Below are positions 59,342 to 64,000 of a DNA stretch of 64,000 nt, in pieces (the first letter of the stretch is position 1; each line of letters starts with the position of its first letter). Both the position numbers and the translations under genes were made by a program. A model generated the notes under the pieces. The model was not told the DNA's origin and ran no database searches. It saw only the letters and a list, made by a program, of their open reading frames with translations. Source of the stretch: CAYTGM01 sp964437365 (GTDB lineage Bacteria; Sumerlaeota; Sumerlaeia; SLMS01); assembly GCA_964437365.1 (NCBI GenBank), contig CAYTGM010000021.1, forward strand, positions 36,450 to 100,449, in the 5' to 3' direction.

Positions 59342-60612
59342 GTGTACACCTTGAAAACTTCGCCATGACCGATGACCAGGCCCACGCGTTAGAGCTGATC
59401 GAGCAGCGCAAGAAAGCCAAGGTCTCTCTCTTCTGGCTGGAAACTCTCCACCTGGCGCTGACAGCGCTCACATGCTGGGCGTCGATCTTCATCGCCTTTC
59501 AATGGATGGGTTCGTTTGGTACGGCGGTTTCCTTTGGCCTCGGAGGACTGGTCCTCATTGGCCTCGTAATCGGGCGCTTCCTGCAGATTCCTCTCGGAGA
59601 TCTCTATCGTCAGTTCACCTACCGCGAAGGCTTCTTTCTGATGCTGGTGCACTTTGCGGTTTTGATCATGCCACGCATGCTTTTTGGCATTAGAGACATG
59701 GCGACGCTCACGTGTATACTCATGATCTTTGTCTCTCTTCAGTCCATTAATGCGATCTGGTATGCACGACTCTACGCCGTTACAGGTGCTCTTGTTCTAT
59801 TAACGATTCTGCTGGGAGAACCGCTTCCTCCTGTCTGGGCACTGGCTCTTTACATGTACCTGGTTCTCATTACTTTCAGGCTCGACTATCTTCGGTTTCG
59901 GGTTGAGAAATACGGCGAAGAGCGCGGGGTAGAGCTCAAGTCCTCGGTGCTTCGATCCTTCTGGAAAACAGCAATTCCCGTCCTTATTGGACTCGGTGTC
60001 TATATGGCCATGACTCCTTACCTGGTTCGACGTAAGTTAAAACTCGACCCAGGCATGATCGAACGCGATGGCACTGATGTCTTTATGTCTTACAGTGAAG
60101 TGATTTGGAATGCGATCTTCATGACGGGGGCTATTATCGTTCTGGTGCTTCTCTTAAACCTCCTTGATAAGAAATTGAGAAAAAGACAAGTGCAGCCAGA
60201 GATCGACGAAGAAGGACCAGTCACGAATGTCCGCGAGTTTGAACGTCAGGCTCAGGAGGAAAGTCGTCTTGTCCTCGACGAGCCATCCGGTCCACCACAG
60301 AAAATTCTCAATGCCTTCAAAGAGTTCGAACATCGCATGACGACTTTCGGACTTAATCGCCAGGAAGAGGAAACCGTCGAGCAATACTTCAAACGGGTGA
60401 CGAAAACGATGGAGTTATCCTTTGAGGATGAAGAACGGATCCCTGATCCTTTCAACCTCGCCGTCTATAACATGAATGAACCGAGTAGCGAAGACGCCGA
60501 GTACTTTGAAACCGAACTGACGAAATTTACGAATCAGGCTGTGAGTCGATTAGAGGATACCGCAAGCCTGGAGGGTGGAGAAGATCCGGACTTACCGGAG
60601 AAGAACGAATAG
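59338..60612 (+). CDS. TgpA-like membrane protein lacking the transglutaminase core
   Basis: This 424-residue protein has an N-terminal set of about six membrane helices (residues 30-180), another helix near 210-228 and one near 260-280. It ends with a cytosolic DUF4129-like tail (ILNAFKEFEHRMTTFGLNRQ, then EETVEQYFKRV). This is the order of TgpA, but the large transglutaminase domain with its Cys-His-Asp triad is missing between the last helices. Probably the enzyme part is lost or is a separate protein. The start TTG 59338 overlaps the stop of DUF58, with GGAAAGAGAG upstream; ATG 59365 is an alternative. It is followed by the palindrome array. Confidence 0.75.
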   Translation: MSVHLENFAMTDDQAHALELIEQRKKAKVSLFWLETLHLALTALTCWASIFIAFQWMGSFGTAVSFGLGGLVLIGLVIGRFLQIPLGDLYRQFTYREGFFLMLVHFAVLIMPRMLFGIRDMATLTCILMIFVSLQSINAIWYARLYAVTGALVLLTILLGEPLPPVWALALYMYLVLITFRLDYLRFRVEKYGEERGVELKSSVLRSFWKTAIPVLIGLGVYMAMTPYLVRRKLKLDPGMIERDGTDVFMSYSEVIWNAIFMTGAIIVLVLLLNLLDKKLRKRQVQPEIDEEGPVTNVREFERQAQEESRLVLDEPSGPPQKILNAFKEFEHRMTTFGLNRQEEETVEQYFKRVTKTMELSFEDEERIPDPFNLAVYNMNEPSSEDAEYFETELTKFTNQAVSRLEDTASLEGGEDPDLPEKNE

Positions 60613-60617
60613 TGAAA

Positions 60618-61027
60618 GAACTGCTTCTGCAGTTCATTAGCTCTTATTAAGATGTCCTTTTACCCGAGCATCGCGAGGCCTTAGTCGAGCCTGGTACTTT
60701 AGTGCCAGGTAAATCGTCCCGCCATAAAATCCCAACCGTTTCAACGGTTTCACATTCTGTGCGATCACCCGGTGAATCGCAAAGGACTTTCTTCGAATCT
60801 GTTGTTTGTGGCACCCGCTCCCGGGGTGCCTTTTCTGTCGCGTCTATACCCCGGACGATGTCCGGACTAAGATTGTTTCCTCCCTGCCGGGATGGGGATT
60901 GGTACAGTCGATAATGATCCTGGACTAACGAACTGCTCCCGCAGTTCCTGGCTTCATTCATCCCAACCCCGGGTAGACTCCTGCGTCGTCAACCCGGGGC
61001 TTGGCAATCAAACTACTCCCGTGGTTT
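60618..61027. repeat. array of about ten short perfect palindromes
   Basis: Stems include GAACTGC/GCAGTTC at 60618-60635 and again 60930-60947, GGCACCC/GGGTGCC at 60810-60830, CCGGAC/GTCCGG at 60851-60865, CCCCGGGT/ACCCGGGG at 60967-60999 and AAACTAC/GTGGTTT (one G-T pair) at 61010-61027. No gene is present. The first stem may also end the DUF58 operon. The look is that of a REP/BIME-like non-coding cluster. Confidence 0.75.
60664..60782 (+). repeat. direct repeat unit, copy A
   Basis: The unit begins CCGAGCATCGCG and holds CTGGTACT-TT-AGTGCCAG and AACCGTT-TC-AACGGTT palindromes, then a hairpin TGCGATCACC/GGTGAATCGCA. It matches the unit at 61141 over most of its length. Confidence 0.8.
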
Positions 61028-61140
61028 TTCTATCGATGATTATTGGAGAACGTCTATATTAACTCAGGCTATGTCCATCCTCATCGCGTTGCTTGACACT
61101 TTCGAGGTCAACTGCGCCAGTGGTTCGTTAGTCTTTTCAG

Positions 61141-61258
61141 CCGAGCATCGCGGGGCTTTAGTAGAGCCTGGCACTTCAGTGCCAGATTAATCGTCCCACT
61201 TTAATACTCAAACCGTTTCAACGGTTTCCCACTTCATGCGACCACAACATGCATTGCG
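61141..61258 (+). repeat. direct repeat unit, copy B
   Basis: This copy begins CCGAGCATCGCG and has CTGGCACT-TC-AGTGCCAG (perfect) and AACCGTT-TC-AACGGTT. The last hairpin is degenerate. From 61259 to 61509 there is a pyrimidine-rich stretch without a gene. Confidence 0.8.
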
Positions 61259-61509
61259 GAAAACCCTTTCTGTACGAATTAGCGATTCATCCCTCCATAC
61301 TCATCCTTACATTTCATCCTTCCCGCAGGTTAAACCCCGCGGCTCTGCTAAAGTCTCCCTTCGCTCGGAGTGCTTCTGGAACGAAGGTTTTTCTCCTTAC
61401 TCTTCCCCCTTTAATGTCATCTTTCATTCCTCCGCCTGCATCCTTTTGCTTCATCCTTCATTATTCTGCACCCATCCTTGCCGTTTCTCCTCTCCCGATG
61501 ACGTACGTC

Positions 61510-61557
61510 TGACGGACGTCTTATCTACGTCTTACCTACGACTCGAGACGTCCGTCA
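61510..61557 (+). repeat. REPIN-like palindromic repeat, copy 3
   Basis: The 12-base arms TGACGGACGTCT and AGACGTCCGTCA enclose a loop that differs from the copy at 2264 in only two positions. A further AGACGTCGGACAGAC follows. From 61558 to 61920 nothing else is seen. Confidence 0.85.
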
Positions 61558-61920
61558 GACGTCGGACAGACATCGTGATGAGGTCGAACCCCCGGTTAGA
61601 GCCTCCTCGACGTTAGTTCTGAAGTGTTTTTCCTGATAAATCGATTTGTCCTGAGGCACCCCTTATTCTCTCCGAGAGGCGGTCTCACAGGAATGAGACG
61701 AGCCATAAATTCTTCTCAGACTTCAGAGGTGCGGGGGAGTTCTGACCTCCACAGGGCTTTTGAAAAAATTGAGATATGACCCTTGGCGTGTGCGTCGAGA
61801 CCTCAATCTTCGCTGAAACGAGCTTCCGACGTCGTTTTTCGTCGGTCTCGAGTGAAAATAGGGTTGCGTGGGGGTGAGCCTTAGATGTTTGTTTCTCGCC
61901 CTTGTTTGTGGTGCTGTTGT

Positions 61921-62008
61921 GCCGTCGTGGCGGAACTGGCAGACGCGCACGGTTCAGGTCCGTGTGAGCATTGCGCTCGTGGAGGTTCGACTCCTCTCGA
62001 CGGCACCA
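61921..62008 (+). tRNA. tRNA-Leu (CAG anticodon)
   Basis: The 88-base gene has an acceptor stem GCCGTCG/CGACGGC, discriminator A and an encoded CCA end. The anticodon stem CACGG/CCGTG holds the loop TTCAGGT, so the anticodon is CAG, which reads CUG. A long variable arm (about 13 bases, GAGCATTGCGCTC) is typical for tRNA-Leu. TTTTTT follows the CCA and serves as terminator. It is a single tRNA, and such sites are common targets for integration. Confidence 0.95.
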
Positions 62009-62493
62009 TTTTTTAAATCAAATCACATCGGTTTCCTCCTGCAACGCTTCGAATTGTTCATTCTTGTAATAAAAGCTGGCCAGTGATCATGTGTGATGAC
62101 ACGAAAATCGACATCATCAGTTCTTTGGTGTAGATTAATTCAGCGACGATTTGAAGTCATCGTTAATCTCCATTATTCATGGTCCCACGTCTAAAGTGGA
62201 CCTTTTTTCCAACAAAAATTTGGATTGCCCTTCCGAGCAGTTACAGAGCTCTTCACGTGTCTTTATTCGACGATGCTACCATGCAGTCACAGTCATGATG
62301 GTCATAGAGAAAAGTAATTTGTTGGGACTTCTTCAGACCACACATTAGATTAATTTACCATATTCTGTAGAGTAATTCAAAGCACCTTGATAGATCCTGT
62401 GACCTTTCAATTCAATTCAAGAAGAATGCTCAATCATCCAAATTTTACTGATCCAAGAGAACAATCTGAGATCAGACAACAAGGAGTCTTTAG
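62009..62493. other. AT-rich gene-free region before the sulfotransferase
   Basis: These 485 bases hold no ORF with a ribosome site and no repeat that I can see. The higher AT content continues into the sulfotransferase gene. A promoter for that gene should be here, but no box pair is convincing. Confidence 0.4.
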
Positions 62494-63456
62494 ATGAGAT
62501 TACCCCTCGGACACTTAGCCGCCAACTTCCCAGACTTCTTAATTGTTGGTGCAGCAAAGTCCGGTACTACTATCCTTCACTCCTGGCTCGCTGAGAACAA
62601 ACATATATATGGTTCATTCCCAAAGGAGCTTTGGTTTTGGCATCAGGTTTCAAATCCTAATCAGGGAATCTATGACGTCTGGCCCCGAAAAAGAATCCCC
62701 CAGAATATTCTAGAGTATCTATCGTATTTTGAAGGGGCATCAAGTGAGCAGCTCTGTTGTGAATCATCACCTTCCTATTTGTATTTCCATGAACATGCTA
62801 TTTCCAATTTAAAGAAATACCATCCTCGTTGGAACGAGTTAAAGATCATTATTGTTCTACGTGAGCCAATTGATCGAATCCTCTCCCAACACCGGTTTGT
62901 ACTTCAACATGGCTATGACCCCGAAAGTTTACCTATCAATAAGGCTTTGGCTGAAGAACCAAGAAGATTGAAAGAAAACAAGGTTGTCCCTGGTTGTTTC
63001 TATACGGCTCTATCATTGTACCTGTCTCAAGTTAAGGTATATAATGAAACTTTCGAGAACGTATGCTTTCTTGAGTATGATATGTTCAAAAAGGAACCCG
63101 GTTTTGTTGTTGATAAAGTCTGTGATTTTCTCGGGTGTCCTTCGCATTCGAAAGAGGTTAATTTTGCAAAAAAAGTAAATGCCTCCGAGGCTTACGTGAT
63201 GGATAGGTTCAATGGGTCCAGGCGTTTTTATAAAGGTATCGATAAATCAGTTAGTAGTATATTTGGCCGCAGAGGTTCTGAGGCACTTCGGTCGATGGGT
63301 CTTCGACGTCTTTTCTTCTCTAAGCCTGAGAAAATAACGCCAGAAAATGAGAAGATGTTAGCAGAAAAATTCTGCAAAGAGATTCCTGAGCTTGAAGAAA
63401 TAACGAAACTTGATCTTTCCAGCTGGCAGGAAAAGTATGAAAGTATAATTGGATAA
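62494..63456 (+). CDS. sulfotransferase family protein
   Basis: This 320-residue protein has the PAPS-binding 5' loop FLIVGAAKSGTTILHSWL (residues 15-32) and the 3' motif IIIVLREPIDRILSQH (near 123-138). Such enzymes move a sulfate group from PAPS to carbohydrate or other hydroxyl groups. No signal peptide is present, so it probably acts in the cytosol, perhaps on precursors of the exopolysaccharide. Its codons and flanks are more AT-rich than the other genes, and it lies near a tRNA, so it may have come by transfer. No PAPS synthesis genes are in the window. Confidence 0.9.
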   Translation: MRLPLGHLAANFPDFLIVGAAKSGTTILHSWLAENKHIYGSFPKELWFWHQVSNPNQGIYDVWPRKRIPQNILEYLSYFEGASSEQLCCESSPSYLYFHEHAISNLKKYHPRWNELKIIIVLREPIDRILSQHRFVLQHGYDPESLPINKALAEEPRRLKENKVVPGCFYTALSLYLSQVKVYNETFENVCFLEYDMFKKEPGFVVDKVCDFLGCPSHSKEVNFAKKVNASEAYVMDRFNGSRRFYKGIDKSVSSIFGRRGSEALRSMGLRRLFFSKPEKITPENEKMLAEKFCKEIPELEEITKLDLSSWQEKYESIIG

Positions 63457-63914
63457 GTAAGTATCAATTTCTGAATAGAAAATCGAAATAGTTTGATTGT
63501 GGTCACTTTTCAACGATTAATGTTTTTGAGCTAATTAGAGTGATCTTCTGAAGTCCTGCTCAGTTTGTGCTGGCTGTGAGCAGCAGCTCCGAGCCCCTGA
63601 AAGCATCGACATAGCACCACTATTACTACGTTTTCATGCACACAGACCTACCTCTCTTGCTCAATCTATTCGGAGATCAATTTTGGCAAGTACTCTAGAG
63701 CCTTCAGAAGCCATTGCTGCGGTGATTAATCACTCTCTTCATTCGACTTATCGGTTCCTTTATTTTTAATTCATAATATTCATTGACGGGGGATCTGAAG
63801 TAAGCTTCACTCTTGGTTCTTCATAATTGAAATCTTAATGAACAATCTTCATGACGGTTCCAACGATCTGAAGGAAATTTACGCAGCTCTCTATATGAGC
63901 TCAGGAGTATTATT
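63457..63914. other. long untranslated region before the cold-shock gene
   Basis: No gene is seen in these 458 bases. TTGACG at 63783-63788 with TTCACT at 63806-63811 (17-base spacer) is a possible weak promoter, which would give a 5' leader of roughly 100 bases, as is usual for cold-shock genes. Confidence 0.35.
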
Positions 63915-64000
63915 TTGTTACAAGGTACAGTTAAATGGTTTAACGACCAAAAAGGCTTCGGCTTCATCACCCCTGAAGATGGTGGAAAAGACCTCTTCAT
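63915..64000 (+). CDS. cold-shock protein (CspA family), N-terminal part
   Basis: The frame starts at TTG 63915, seven bases after AGGAG, and runs to the window end. The first residues, (M)LQGTVKWFNDQKGFGFIT, contain RNP1 (KGFGFI) of the cold-shock domain, then PEDGGKDLF with the start of RNP2. Such proteins are single-domain RNA chaperones of about 67 residues. Only 28 residues are visible. Confidence 0.92.
   Translation, partial: MLQGTVKWFNDQKGFGFITPEDGGKDLF

Noticed and set aside
60647..60961. 104-codon minus-strand frame
   Set aside because: It runs across the palindrome array; such frames arise often in repeat DNA.
60664..61258. CRISPR or integron attC array
   Set aside because: Only two long units with internal palindromes, no integrase and no regular spacers.
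61236..61616. 126-codon plus-strand frame
   Set aside because: It covers a repeat and a pyrimidine-rich stretch, including the REPIN; the codon pattern is not that of a gene.

Overview
The window reads as chromosomal DNA of a Gram-negative bacterium. Outer-membrane logic is seen in a Wza-type export lipoprotein, a BamE-like lipoprotein, Wzc/Wzy-type polysaccharide machinery and many signal peptides. GC looks moderate. The mix of eukaryote-like Ser/Thr kinases, pseudopilins, a C25 (gingipain-type) protease, Cry-DASH, YfhO- and DUF58-type proteins and large beta-rich surface proteins suggests a PVC-, FCB- or candidate-phylum-like organism. I cannot name the phylum from sequence alone.

Layout. 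0-7.4 kb: the 5' end of ksgA, an aldo/keto reductase, an M55 D-aminopeptidase, an orphan protein, a GAF-histidine kinase and a YfhO-like membrane protein. 7.5-10.1 kb: a fused primase-helicase. 10.4-11.4 kb: gmd. 11.5-15.1 kb: a pseudopilin operon. 15.4-25.9 kb: one minus-strand exopolysaccharide block (glycosyltransferase, TPR protein, Wzy-like polymerase/ligase, Wzc, WecA-like transferase, Wza, NusG-like antiterminator, then Nfu). 26.3-30.3 kb: an Asp-tract membrane protein, a cluster of iteron-like repeats, PilZ, and a Cry-DASH/DUF2256 pair. 30.3-33.0 kb: a plasmid-type ParA plus ribbon-helix-helix cassette with palindromes on both sides and an odd non-coding tract. 33.1-35.0 kb: VanZ-like protein and a receiver-kinase fusion.

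The most interesting region is 35.4-42.6 kb. A secreted C25 protease is followed by a small PqqD-like protein, a 49-residue peptide gene that is easily missed, a terminator-like hairpin, an HPr-kinase-like protein, an NTP_transf_5 nucleotidyltransferase and a radical SAM/SPASM enzyme with its own N-terminal PqqD-like domain. This looks like a ribosomally synthesised, post-translationally modified peptide (RiPP) locus. It combines the kinase and nucleotidyltransferase accessories known from some lasso-peptide clusters with a radical SAM maturase, and it lacks a lasso cyclase. Two tandem paralogous surface proteins follow; their C-terminal module is shared with a lamin-tail-like protein at 50.6-51.7 kb.

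47.5-60.6 kb carries a GGDEF-EAL protein, a UDP-glucuronate decarboxylase, DUF547, a lipoprotein/Ser-Thr kinase pair, a HAD phosphatase, an MDR oxidoreductase and a DUF58/TgpA-like membrane pair. 60.6-61.6 kb is a gene-free array of palindromes. The window ends with tRNA-Leu(CAG), a sulfotransferase and the start of a cold-shock protein. A REPIN-like palindrome family occurs three times (2.3, 32.1 and 61.5 kb). No rRNA, intact insertion sequence or CRISPR array was seen. All starts, domain calls and operon groupings were read by eye, without database searches.
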